Part shown: piece after piece, positions 9,978 through 19,002 of the stretch
How positions within the stretch are numbered: position 1 is the first letter of the stretch
How the letters are laid out: the number at the start of each line of letters is the position of its first letter
Assembly: GCA_903885195.1 (NCBI GenBank)
Contig: CAISHQ010000087.1
Span: forward strand, 1-64,000
Direction: 5' to 3'
Source of the DNA: an uncultured Pseudomonadota bacterium
Lineage (GTDB): Bacteria > Pseudomonadota > Gammaproteobacteria > Steroidobacterales > Steroidobacteraceae
DNA length: 64,000 bases
Made by a program: the position numbers and the translations under genes
The notes under the pieces: model-generated
Told to the model about the DNA's origin: nothing
Database searches by the model: none
What the model saw: only the letters and a program-made list of their open reading frames with translations

Positions 9978-10739
9978 TCAGGCGGCCTTGCTGCGTAGGA
10001 CGCTCGCGTACACGCCGTCGAGCATGGAGAAGCGCATCTCCGCCGAAGCGCGTACCGCGGCGATGGCGCGCTCCTGCAGTTCGGGCGAGGTCGCATAGCG
10101 AGCGGTCAGTTCGAGCCCGATGTGCGCGTGCTCGGTATCACCTTCGATGTGCACATGGAAGAACTCCATGTCATCGTCGCTGAAGCCCATCTTGCGCATC
10201 GCCTCAACGTACTTCGGATACAGCGTCGGCAATTGGCCCTCGAGCGCCACCATGATTCCCGCGCAGGCCTCGGACAGGTGACGGATGCTGGAGAGCTCCC
10301 AGATCCATGCGCGCATGGCCCGCGTCGTCGGCAGCACCTCGCCGTTCTGCTCGGCACGCAGGATGCGCTCGTCGCTGACGCCGCAGGAGCGCGCAAACTT
10401 GCGCAGCAGATCCGGGTGGCGCTTCTCCGGACAGGCGGGCATTTCCTCACCGAGAAGGTTCTCGAGCAGATGCTGACGGGCATCGAGATCCGGCAGCCGC
10501 GCGTACAGCTGTGCGAACTGTTGCGGGATCGGATCGATGTAATAGAAATGCTGGATGGCCCATTCGCCGAGTTGGGCGCGCGACAGCTCCCCCGCCCCCC
10601 AAGAGCGACTGAAGATGTGTCCACCACCGTGCTTCGGTTGGCGGGCTGCCTCGAGGGCGGCAAAAAATTCGGCGGTGCTCATCATGGACTTCATCATCGG
10701 ACTCCTTCGACTCTCTTTCGCACAGTAATCGGAATTCAA
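9978..10739 (-). CDS. Iron-containing redox enzyme / haem-oxygenase-like (PqqC/CADD/TenA-like) protein
   Basis: All-helical; candidate ligands in NLLGEEMPACPEKRHPDLLRKF, EACAGIMVALEGQ and HVHIEGDTEHAH; ATGA overlap with the ubiD-like gene. Internal Met starts are possible. Confidence 0.7.
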   Translation of the reverse strand: MNSDYCAKESRRSPMMKSMMSTAEFFAALEAARQPKHGGGHIFSRSWGAGELSRAQLGEWAIQHFYYIDPIPQQFAQLYARLPDLDARQHLLENLLGEEMPACPEKRHPDLLRKFARSCGVSDERILRAEQNGEVLPTTRAMRAWIWELSSIRHLSEACAGIMVALEGQLPTLYPKYVEAMRKMGFSDDDMEFFHVHIEGDTEHAHIGLELTARYATSPELQERAIAAVRASAEMRFSMLDGVYASVLRSKAA

Positions 10740-12151
10740 ACTCTAGGCCAGTGGGGGTTTTCCGCGGCGCCCAGCAGTTGCCTCGCACGCTGGGCGGCCT
10801 CGGGCGGCACGGTCGCCACCAACGGATACTCTTTTGGCAAGCCGGCGCGGGCCGGCGCGGGGATGGTGGCATCGATGCCCATCTTGTCGGTGACCGACAC
10901 ACCCTCCGGCAGCGACGGATCGAGCGCGGAGCCCGACAGGCCCGACACAACGATGGAGTCGCGCGACCACTGCACGCGGGTGGCCACGGCCCACAGCATC
11001 GCATCGGTGTTGAAGATATCGACGTCCTCGTCGACCACGATCACGGTCTTCAGGCGTCGATACGCGAGCGCAGCCAACAGCGCATCGCGAGCCTCACCAC
11101 GCGCCGGATTGCGCAACTGCAGGTAGGCATGAAACCGACGGCCCTCAGTCGGCACATATACGTTCTCGAGCGAAGGTGCCACGGCCTTGACCAGTTCGTA
11201 GACCTTGCCTTCCATCGCCATGTTGTCGGGCACGAGCATGTCGGTCAGACCCGAGGCGTAGTCGTGGTACAGAGCATCGCGACGTCGCGTAATGCAGCCG
11301 ACCTCGAACACCGGCGCCTGGACGGCGCCACCGAGGTAGCCCGTGTACTCGCCGAACGGGCCATCGGTCGTGAGTACCCCGGGCGGCACGAACCCTTCGA
11401 TGACGATTTCTGCATCGGCAGGCACCATCACCTTGTCGCCGTGCAGCACCGAGGGCACCACGCGCAGCGGCCGACCGAGCACACCGCCCGCGGCCTGCCA
11501 ATGACTTTCGGGGTATTTCAGTTTGGCCTGTGTGCCGAGCAACACCGCCGGATGGTGGCCGATCCAGAACGCCACCGGCGCAGGTTCACCGCGCGCGTGG
11601 AACTTACGGACGTTGCGCGCATTGTGCGAGGCGGGATACGGGAAATACGTCATGCGCCGCGGTTCCTGCACCCAGCAGCGTTGGATCGCCGTGTTGTCGA
11701 TGCCGGTGTCCGGGTCGTAGGTCGTGGCATGCGCGGCCGTCAGGTACGGACCGGGCTCATGCTCGTGTTGAGTCAACACCGGCAATTCGAACAGACTTGC
11801 GGCGTCCCCACGCTGGATGATCTGCTGTACCGGGGCTTCGTCGCTGCGCAGCACCTCAGGGGCAATGCCCGCCCGAGTGCGCGTGGCGAACCAGCGCGCC
11901 GTCTGTCGGTGATCGGGAATGCCGAGCGCCTTCGCCGTCAACTCCCGACTCGCTGTGAGATTGGTGACGACTGGAATCGCCGAGGGTGCACCCGCCAGAT
12001 TGCTGATCTGGGCGGCGCGCAGGATCGGGTAACGCCGCTGCGAATCGAGCTCGTGCTGCAGCGCGGTCAGTTCGTAGCGAGCCGACACGGGCGATGCAAT
12101 GTCCCATACCATCGCGGCATGGTCGTGCAGGAACTGGCGCAAGTCGCTCAT
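10736..12151 (-). CDS. UbiD-family decarboxylase
   Basis: GPFGEYTGYLG and RNPARGEARDALLAAL, IVVDEDVDIFNTDAMLWAVATR characteristic motifs. Confidence 0.92.
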   Translation of the reverse strand: MSDLRQFLHDHAAMVWDIASPVSARYELTALQHELDSQRRYPILRAAQISNLAGAPSAIPVVTNLTASRELTAKALGIPDHRQTARWFATRTRAGIAPEVLRSDEAPVQQIIQRGDAASLFELPVLTQHEHEPGPYLTAAHATTYDPDTGIDNTAIQRCWVQEPRRMTYFPYPASHNARNVRKFHARGEPAPVAFWIGHHPAVLLGTQAKLKYPESHWQAAGGVLGRPLRVVPSVLHGDKVMVPADAEIVIEGFVPPGVLTTDGPFGEYTGYLGGAVQAPVFEVGCITRRRDALYHDYASGLTDMLVPDNMAMEGKVYELVKAVAPSLENVYVPTEGRRFHAYLQLRNPARGEARDALLAALAYRRLKTVIVVDEDVDIFNTDAMLWAVATRVQWSRDSIVVSGLSGSALDPSLPEGVSVTDKMGIDATIPAPARAGLPKEYPLVATVPPEAAQRARQLLGAAENPHWPRV

Positions 12152-12188
12152 CGGATTGCAATCACCGGTTCAAACGTTATAGTCGCAT

Positions 12189-12202
12189 GATGACAGGTCA
12201 TC
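12189..12202. promoter_or_regulatory. Candidate operator palindrome GATGAC-AG-GTCATC in the divergent promoter
   Basis: Perfect 6-2-6 inverted repeat between divergent starts 12151(-) and 12244(+); further GTCATC half-site at 12224-12229. Confidence 0.45.
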
Positions 12203-12243
12203 CGGTGTTTCGGTAGAGGCCTTGTCATCTGTAGGAGTGAAGC

Positions 12244-13368
12244 ATGGTTCGCAGTGTGCAGCACGAGATGCTCGCGGTTCCGACCGCAGATGAGACTGCC
12301 CGCCAGCAATTCGTCGTCGCCTTCAAGCAGGCGCTGAATCGCGGCCTGCGCAAAACCCAGGGCGACCTGTTCGAGACAGTTGTCGCACCGGGCTGGGCGG
12401 CAGAGCACGGCGCCCCCCCGACCACCCGCGAAACGATCCGCGAGGCCATGCAGGCGGACCCCGCCTATCGCAGCTGGTCCTCGCTCGCGCGTGCGGCGCA
12501 GGAGCAGATGTGGATCACGGTCGGCGACAGCATTTTTCGCGAACGCGAGCGTCTCGCTGCCACCGCCGAGCGGCTTGCGCAGGCGCCGACGCGTCGGGGC
12601 AGCCTCACGCTCGATCCGAGCTTCGCGCCGCCGCGGGGCGTCACGGGCGTCGACATTCACCTTCAGCCCGGCGGCTACGCCCTCGATCTTGGCGAGGGAG
12701 ACTGCTCCGCTGGCGCGCTATACGAGTCGGGCGGCAACCTGTACGCCTTCGGCCAGGGCATCAGTCGCACCGATAGCAAGGCCGCTCACGTGCAGCGCTT
12801 TCTGCGCGAGCGTTTTCCGCGACTGCAACCGCGACGGATTCTCGACATGGGTTGCTCGGCGGGCTCGGCGAGCGTGCCCTACGCCGAAGCGTATCCCGAG
12901 GCCGAAGTTCATGCCATCGACGTCGGCAGCGGCATGCTGCGATACGCGCATGCGCGTGCCGAATCGCTGGGGGTGGCCGTTCACTTGCATCAAATGGACG
13001 TCGCCCGCACCCGCTTCGAGAACGAGTCGTTCGATCTGATCGTCTCGCACAACCTCATGCACGAGATCTCGGCTCCCACTCGCCGCGGCATGCTGCGCGA
13101 GAGCCGTCGGCTCCTGCGCCCGGGTGGTGTCTGCGTGCACCAGGACGTGCCGCTGCGCTTCCAGGGCCTCTCCGAGTTCCGCAAGTTCGACATGTCCTGG
13201 GACACGCTCAACAACAACGAGCCGTACTGGGAAGTCTATGCCAACGCAGACCTGCAGCCCGAGTTGCACGCTGCCGGTTTCGCCGAGGATTGCATACATG
13301 TCGGCAGTCTGCCCGCCGCGCAGGGCTCGCTGCCGTGGTTCGTTGCCTGTGCCTGGAGACCTGAATGA
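12244..13368 (+). CDS. Class I SAM-dependent methyltransferase with N-terminal extension
   Basis: ILDMGCSAGSASVPYAEAYPEAEVHAIDVGSGML and FDLIVSHNLMHEI motifs. Confidence 0.85.
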   Translation: MVRSVQHEMLAVPTADETARQQFVVAFKQALNRGLRKTQGDLFETVVAPGWAAEHGAPPTTRETIREAMQADPAYRSWSSLARAAQEQMWITVGDSIFRERERLAATAERLAQAPTRRGSLTLDPSFAPPRGVTGVDIHLQPGGYALDLGEGDCSAGALYESGGNLYAFGQGISRTDSKAAHVQRFLRERFPRLQPRRILDMGCSAGSASVPYAEAYPEAEVHAIDVGSGMLRYAHARAESLGVAVHLHQMDVARTRFENESFDLIVSHNLMHEISAPTRRGMLRESRRLLRPGGVCVHQDVPLRFQGLSEFRKFDMSWDTLNNNEPYWEVYANADLQPELHAAGFAEDCIHVGSLPAAQGSLPWFVACAWRPE

Positions 13369-14870
13369 CCGTCACGATCAGCCGTAATTTCCCCGTCAAC
13401 CCGCATGTCACGAGCCTCATCGATGGCGAGTCTGTGCCGCTGCGCGCCACGGGTGAGGACATCGCCGTGGTCAACCCGACCACCGAGGAGCAGATCAGCC
13501 AGCTGCGTGAAGCGGATGCAGACGAGGTCGATGCCGCCGTTCGCTCGGCGCGACGCGCATTCGATTCCGGTCGGTGGCCGCGCATGGACATCACCGAGCG
13601 CAAGGACATTCTGTATTCGATCCGCGACCATCTTCGCAAGAATGCAGAGGAGCTCGCCTATCTCGAGTGTCTGAACACCGGGCTGCCGCTGCACAGCGTG
13701 CGCGTTCACGTGCAACGCATGGCGCGCAACTTCGAATTTTTCGCCGAGGTGGCAAGCACGGTTCACGGCGAGACCTACACGCAGACGGCCGGGTACCTCA
13801 CCTACGTCACGCGCGAGCCCAAGGGCGTCGCCGGCTGCATCGCGCCGTGGAACGCGCCACTCGCCCTCGCCTCGATGCGCGTCGCCACCTGCATTCCCTG
13901 GGGCAACACCTGCGTGTTGAAGCCCTCGGAGTACACGCCGTTGTCGATGCGCCGAATGGTCGAGATCTTCCACGAAGCCGGCCTACCTCCGGGTGTGGTC
14001 AATCTCGTCAACGGCCGTGGCGCCGTGACGGGTAACGCACTCGTCGCGCACCCCGGCATCGACATGGTCGGCTTCACCGGCGGCACCGTGACCGGTCGTG
14101 CGATTGCTGCGGCTGCCGGGCGCAACCTCAAGCCCGTCGCACTCGAACTCGGCGGCAAGTCGGCCAATATCATCTTCGATACGGCAGACGTAGAGCGTGC
14201 ACTCGATGGTGCACTGGCTGGCATCTTCGGCAACAACGGCCAGCAATGCCTCGCCGGCTCGCGCATCCTGGTGCAGCGTGGCATCGCCGATGCGCTCATC
14301 GAGCGTTTCGTGCAGCGTGCACGCAAGATCCGACTCGGCGACCCGATGCTGCCTTCGACGGAGATTGGCCCGCTCGCGTTCCGTCAACACATGGAGCGGG
14401 TGCTGTCCTACGTCGAAGTCGCGAAGGCCGATGGCGCCACGCTGCTGACTGGCGGCCGACGCTCTGAGCAACACGAGAAAGGCTGGTTCATCGAGCCGAC
14501 CGCCGTGCTTGCGCCGCACAACGACTCGCGGGTGTGCCAGGAGGAAATCTTTGGCCCCTTCGCCACATTCCTCGTCTTCGATACCCTCGATGAGGCGATC
14601 CACATCGCCAACTCCTCGAACTTCGGTCTTGTCACCTACGTCTGGTCCGAGGATTTGTCGACTGTGATGCGCTGCAGCCGCGAAATCCGCGCCGGCACCG
14701 TATGGGTGAACACGCCGATGATGCGCGAGTTGCGTGCGCCTTTCGGCGGCTACAAAGAATCAGGCATTGGTCGCGACGGCCCACAGGCGAGCCTAGAGTT
14801 CTTCACCGAGCTCAAGGCCACCATCATCCCGATCGACCCCGTGAAGATGCACCGTTACGGGGCTTCTTGA
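13365..14870 (+). CDS. Aldehyde dehydrogenase family protein
   Basis: ELGGKSANIIF and GNNGQQCLAGSRILVQ catalytic motifs; ATGA overlap with the methyltransferase. Confidence 0.95.
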   Translation: MTVTISRNFPVNPHVTSLIDGESVPLRATGEDIAVVNPTTEEQISQLREADADEVDAAVRSARRAFDSGRWPRMDITERKDILYSIRDHLRKNAEELAYLECLNTGLPLHSVRVHVQRMARNFEFFAEVASTVHGETYTQTAGYLTYVTREPKGVAGCIAPWNAPLALASMRVATCIPWGNTCVLKPSEYTPLSMRRMVEIFHEAGLPPGVVNLVNGRGAVTGNALVAHPGIDMVGFTGGTVTGRAIAAAAGRNLKPVALELGGKSANIIFDTADVERALDGALAGIFGNNGQQCLAGSRILVQRGIADALIERFVQRARKIRLGDPMLPSTEIGPLAFRQHMERVLSYVEVAKADGATLLTGGRRSEQHEKGWFIEPTAVLAPHNDSRVCQEEIFGPFATFLVFDTLDEAIHIANSSNFGLVTYVWSEDLSTVMRCSREIRAGTVWVNTPMMRELRAPFGGYKESGIGRDGPQASLEFFTELKATIIPIDPVKMHRYGAS

Positions 14871-15390
14871 CGGCCCGACGGCGCAGACCGGGAAAGCGAT
14901 TGGAAATTCCGACGCTGCCGCCCTTGATGTTCTGGATGAAATTCACCAGCACACCATTCGGGTCACGCAAGGTCATCTCCTTGGACACGACGCCGTGCGC
15001 CGCGAGTTCCAGCAAGGTCGGCGGACAGAGAATCTCGAGTCCCAACTTGACGGCACCGCGGTGAATTGCCTCGACGTCGGGCGTATGAAATACGAGACAG
15101 GCCTCGCCACGATTGGCTCGCTTGCGCGAGCGATGCCGATCGGTGGGCGGCGCCGGCCCGCTGAGTTCGAACAGACCCACCATGCCCCAGTCCACGTCCT
15201 CGGACTGCAGGATCACCCAGCGTGTGGTGCACGGCGGCGCACCGAGCAGGCGAAACAGCGCAGGCAACTCGCGCCCGGCCTTGCCCTGCACCCAAACGTT
15301 CATGCCGAGAACGTCGCGGTAGAACTTGAGCGATCGCCGCAAGTCGGTGACGATGATGGCGGTGCGCTTGAGAGGGGTTACGGCGGACAT
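14824..15390 (-). CDS. VOC/glyoxalase-like protein
   Basis: TAIIVTDLRRSLKFYRDVLGMNVWVQG; LRDPNGVLVNFIQ. Confidence 0.85.
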   Translation of the reverse strand: MSAVTPLKRTAIIVTDLRRSLKFYRDVLGMNVWVQGKAGRELPALFRLLGAPPCTTRWVILQSEDVDWGMVGLFELSGPAPPTDRHRSRKRANRGEACLVFHTPDVEAIHRGAVKLGLEILCPPTLLELAAHGVVSKEMTLRDPNGVLVNFIQNIKGGSVGISNRFPGLRRRAVKKPRNGASSRGRSG

Positions 15391-15400
15391 ACTCGGACTC

Positions 15401-15454
15401 CTTGAACAACCTTGAACAACCTAGAACAACCTAGACAATATCAACGTAGACAAT
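15401..15454. repeat. 10-bp tandem direct repeats CTTGAACAAC x2, CTAGAACAAC, CTAGACAATA plus a separated TAGACAAT
   Basis: Read directly from sequence in the divergent intergenic region. Confidence 0.8.
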
Positions 15455-15491
15455 GTCCCACTGGGACCACTTCCACCACACGGAATTCACC

Positions 15492-16574
15492 ATGCAGGAA
15501 CCTTGGAACCTTACCGTCGTGCAGCCGGCCGTCAAGCCAGTCTTCAAGGGCGATGCACCCCTGCGGCGAGATGCGCTGCAGGACAACCTCGAGCGCGCCT
15601 GCGAGCACATCCGCGTGGCTCAACGCTATTCGCGCAGCAAGCTCGTGGTGTTCCCCGAGTTTTTTCTGCATGGCTTTCAGCCAGGGCGCAGCAATGAGGA
15701 TTGGATCGAGGCCTCGCTGCGACTCGATGGACCGGAACTCGCGACGCTCGGCCGCGCGGCGGCGAGCGCGGGGTGTTACGTCGCCGGTATGATCTACGAA
15801 GTGCTGGACGAGTTTCCTGGGCGCTTCTGGAACACGGCCTTCATCCTCGACCCGACGGGCAAGCTCGCACTCGTCTACCGCAAGCTCTACGCGATGACGG
15901 GCAAGACGCGCCCCGGCGACGTCTACTCCGACTACACCCGCCGCTACGGCGGTGCAGGCTCGCTCTTTCCGGTGTTGCGCACGCCACTTGGCAACTTGGG
16001 CTGTCTGGTCTGTTACGACATCAACTTTCCGGAAGTCACACGCTGCCTCGCACTGCAGGGTGCGGAGATCTTCCTGCACATCTCGAGCGAAGGCCGCAGC
16101 AGCTATCACTTGCCCGACGGCGGCTGGGAGCTCGCCCGCCGCGTTCGTGCGTACGAAAACCACGCCTTCCTCGCCATGTCCAACTGCGGTCCCGTGCTGG
16201 ATGGCGAGGGACCCTCCGACGTGTCACATGGTCATTCGCAGATCATCGACTTCCACGGCAAGGTGCTCAACATGGCTGAGTCTGCCGGCGAAACGCAGAT
16301 CACGGCGGAGATCGACATCGAAGCGCTGCGCCGACGGCGTGCCCGCGCGAGCCTGAATTTCCTTGCAGAACTGTCCCCGGGCATCCACGCCCCGATCTAC
16401 GCGGCGGCGCAGAATTGGCCCCTCGATGGTTGGGCGGATCGCGTAGGGACAGGCGTCGCCGACAACCGTCGCGTCGAGGCGGAGGTGATCGCCGATCTGA
16501 CTCGCCGCGGCGTGCTCACCGCCCCGCAGCGCGCTCCAGATACCGGTGCCGGTCGCCTGCCGCAGCAGGAATGA
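15492..16574 (+). CDS. Carbon-nitrogen hydrolase (nitrilase/amidase superfamily)
   Basis: VFPEFFLHGF, YRKLYAM, LGCLVCYDINFPEVTR catalytic triad; an upstream ATG at 15453 is also in frame. Confidence 0.85.
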   Translation: MQEPWNLTVVQPAVKPVFKGDAPLRRDALQDNLERACEHIRVAQRYSRSKLVVFPEFFLHGFQPGRSNEDWIEASLRLDGPELATLGRAAASAGCYVAGMIYEVLDEFPGRFWNTAFILDPTGKLALVYRKLYAMTGKTRPGDVYSDYTRRYGGAGSLFPVLRTPLGNLGCLVCYDINFPEVTRCLALQGAEIFLHISSEGRSSYHLPDGGWELARRVRAYENHAFLAMSNCGPVLDGEGPSDVSHGHSQIIDFHGKVLNMAESAGETQITAEIDIEALRRRRARASLNFLAELSPGIHAPIYAAAQNWPLDGWADRVGTGVADNRRVEAEVIADLTRRGVLTAPQRAPDTGAGRLPQQE

Positions 16575-18139
16575 TGTCGCGCCTGCTCGTAGCGCTGCTG
16601 CTCTGCGGCCTCATTGCCACGGCACAGGCGGGCGGCGTGCTGCGCAGTGGCCATCCCGGCGAGCCTGATTCCCTCGACCCCCACGTTGCAGTCGCAGCGC
16701 CTGCACTTGTCGTCAACAACGACCTGTTCGAGAGCCTCCTCACGCTCGATGCGCGCGGCCGGCCGGTCCCGGGTGCCGCCGAGCGATACGAGGTCAGCGC
16801 CGATGGCCTGACCTACACCTTCACCTTGCGTCGCGGCCTCACCTATTCCGATGGTCGCCCGATCACGGCCGCGGATTTCGTATGGTCGATGCGTCGGCTT
16901 GCCGACCCCGCAACGGCGGGCACAGGACTCGCCGCGTGGATCGACCTGATTGAGGGCGGCCGCGCCGTGCTGCGCGGCGAGCGGCCGCCGGAATCCCTAG
17001 GCGTGAGTGCGACTGACACGCGCACCGTGCGCATCCGGCTCGCGCTGCCTGCGCCTTATTTTCCGTCGATCGTTGCATTCCCCGTGTTTGCGCCCCTGCC
17101 TCGGCATGTCATCGAAAAGCACGGCCGTGCCTGGACGCGAGCCGAGAATTTTGTCGGCAACGGCCCGTTCATGCTTTCGAGCTGGATCCCGGGGCAACCG
17201 GTACGCGTCAAGCGCAATCCGCGTTTCCATGCAGCCGCCTCGGTCAAGTTGGATGGCGTCGAATACCACGCGATCGGCGATCTGAATTCGGGATTGCGCC
17301 GTTTCCTCACCGGCGATCTCGATGCGCTCACCAACTTCCCACCGGAGAAGCTCGATTGGTTGCGCGCCGAAGCGCCGCGTGAGCTGCGGCTCGCACCCTC
17401 GCTCGGCGTCACGGCTTACGTGTTCAACCACCGACTGCCCAAGTTCCGCGACATTCGCATCCGTCATGCGCTGACACTCGCCATCGATCGCGACGTGTTA
17501 ACCCGCAACATCGTCCGTGCAGGGGACCGACCCGCCTGGAGCCTCGTGCCACCGGGCTTGCCGGGCTTTCCCAAAGCACGCACGGTCAACGGCAGCCATG
17601 CCGACCGAGCAGCCCTCGCCCGCCAACTGATGCGTGCAGCCGGCTACGGTCCGGAACGCCCCTTCGAGGTCGAGCTGCTCTACCACACGAGCGAGGAACA
17701 TAAGAAAGTCGCTGTGGCCATCGCGGCGATGTGGCAACAGGTCGGCGTGAAGGTATCGCTGCGCAATGCCGAGCGACAGGTCGTCGAAGTCGCCACACGC
17801 AACGGCGACTTCGAAATTGTGCGCGCGGCACTGTTCTCACCCTACCTCGATGCCACGGGATTTTTCTCGTTCCTGCGGCGCGGAAGCCCATCGAACGGCG
17901 GTGCCTACGACAACGAGCAGTTCGAGCAATTGCTCGATGCGGCTGCCCGCAGCACCGATCCGACAAAACGGCTGCAGCAGCTTGCCGCCGCAGAACAGTT
18001 GCTGGTCGACGATCGCGCGCTGATCCCGCTCTACTACCTCGTCAGTCGACGCCTCGTGTCGCAGCGAGTGATCGGCTGGCGTGACGACAACCTGACGGCG
18101 CTGCGTCCCGCACGCTGGCTCGACTTGCGAGCCAAGTAG
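16571..18139 (+). CDS. Peptide ABC transporter substrate-binding protein (OppA/DppA family)
   Basis: Signal peptide MMSRLLVALLLCGLIATAQA; GHPGEPDSLDPHVA and LTYTFTLRRGLTYSDGRPITAADFVWSMRR. Confidence 0.9.
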   Translation: MMSRLLVALLLCGLIATAQAGGVLRSGHPGEPDSLDPHVAVAAPALVVNNDLFESLLTLDARGRPVPGAAERYEVSADGLTYTFTLRRGLTYSDGRPITAADFVWSMRRLADPATAGTGLAAWIDLIEGGRAVLRGERPPESLGVSATDTRTVRIRLALPAPYFPSIVAFPVFAPLPRHVIEKHGRAWTRAENFVGNGPFMLSSWIPGQPVRVKRNPRFHAAASVKLDGVEYHAIGDLNSGLRRFLTGDLDALTNFPPEKLDWLRAEAPRELRLAPSLGVTAYVFNHRLPKFRDIRIRHALTLAIDRDVLTRNIVRAGDRPAWSLVPPGLPGFPKARTVNGSHADRAALARQLMRAAGYGPERPFEVELLYHTSEEHKKVAVAIAAMWQQVGVKVSLRNAERQVVEVATRNGDFEIVRAALFSPYLDATGFFSFLRRGSPSNGGAYDNEQFEQLLDAAARSTDPTKRLQQLAAAEQLLVDDRALIPLYYLVSRRLVSQRVIGWRDDNLTALRPARWLDLRAK

Positions 18140-18145
18140 CGGGAT

Positions 18146-18976
18146 TCAGATCACGCCCTGATCGAGAAAGCGCTCGAGCGTCGCCATCTTGGTGGTGGCA
18201 TCGGCGTCTTCGAAGATTCGGCTGTGCGCACCACGAATGCAGGCCGCAGCCTCGGCCACCCCGGTCTTGAGCGGGTCTGAGGCATCGGCCATGACGAGGG
18301 TCGGTAGCGTGATGAGTGGCAGGCGTTCACGATCGGGGTGGGCGAACGCAGCGCGATAGGCCTTGTGGTAGGTGCGAATCGCCTTGAGCACCTCCACAGT
18401 GGTCTCGTGAAGCACCTCGGCCGGTGGCATATCGATACCGCGCAAGTGCGCCGCGTCGCGGCGAAAATAGGGGAAGAACCAGCCTTGATCGCGCACGAAG
18501 TGCCAGGCCCAGTGGATCTGCGAGCCGAACGCATCGGGCATGACTGCAGGCGCATAGTTCGCCAGATACTCGCGCTTTCGCTCCGGGCTGAACATGCCGA
18601 TGCCATCGAGGATCACTCGACCGAATCGCTGCGGCTGCGCGATCGCCATTTCGGCCACGATGTGAGCGCCGGTATGACTGCCGTAGAGATCCGCCTGCTC
18701 GATGCCGAGCGCATCCATGACTCGCAAACTCGAGTCGGCGTAGTACGCAATGTCCGGGGAGTCCGGCGCAGCGGGCACGGAATCACCATTGCCGAGCGTA
18801 TCGGGGGCGATGACCGGGCGTGTGCGACCGAACTCTCGCATCAAGCCGACGAGACCCAGACTCGACGAGGGCGAAGCGTGAACCATCCACAGCGGGCGAC
18901 CCTGCTCGCGCTGAATGCGACGAAAATGCACCTGACCCTCGGCGATGGACACGAAGCCCCTGAGTATTTGCGTCAT
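18146..18976 (-). CDS. Alpha/beta hydrolase
   Basis: HASPSSSLGLVGLMREFGRTRPVIAPDTLGNGDS, DLYGSHTGAHIVAEMA nucleophile elbow. Confidence 0.85.
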   Translation of the reverse strand: MTQILRGFVSIAEGQVHFRRIQREQGRPLWMVHASPSSSLGLVGLMREFGRTRPVIAPDTLGNGDSVPAAPDSPDIAYYADSSLRVMDALGIEQADLYGSHTGAHIVAEMAIAQPQRFGRVILDGIGMFSPERKREYLANYAPAVMPDAFGSQIHWAWHFVRDQGWFFPYFRRDAAHLRGIDMPPAEVLHETTVEVLKAIRTYHKAYRAAFAHPDRERLPLITLPTLVMADASDPLKTGVAEAAACIRGAHSRIFEDADATTKMATLERFLDQGVI

Positions 18977-19002
18977 CGATACCCCTCCTGCATCATCGAC
19001 CC

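Noticed and set aside
9978-10739. Assignment as PqqC (PQQ biosynthesis)
   Set aside because: No pqqA/B/D/E in the window; only the fold family is supported.
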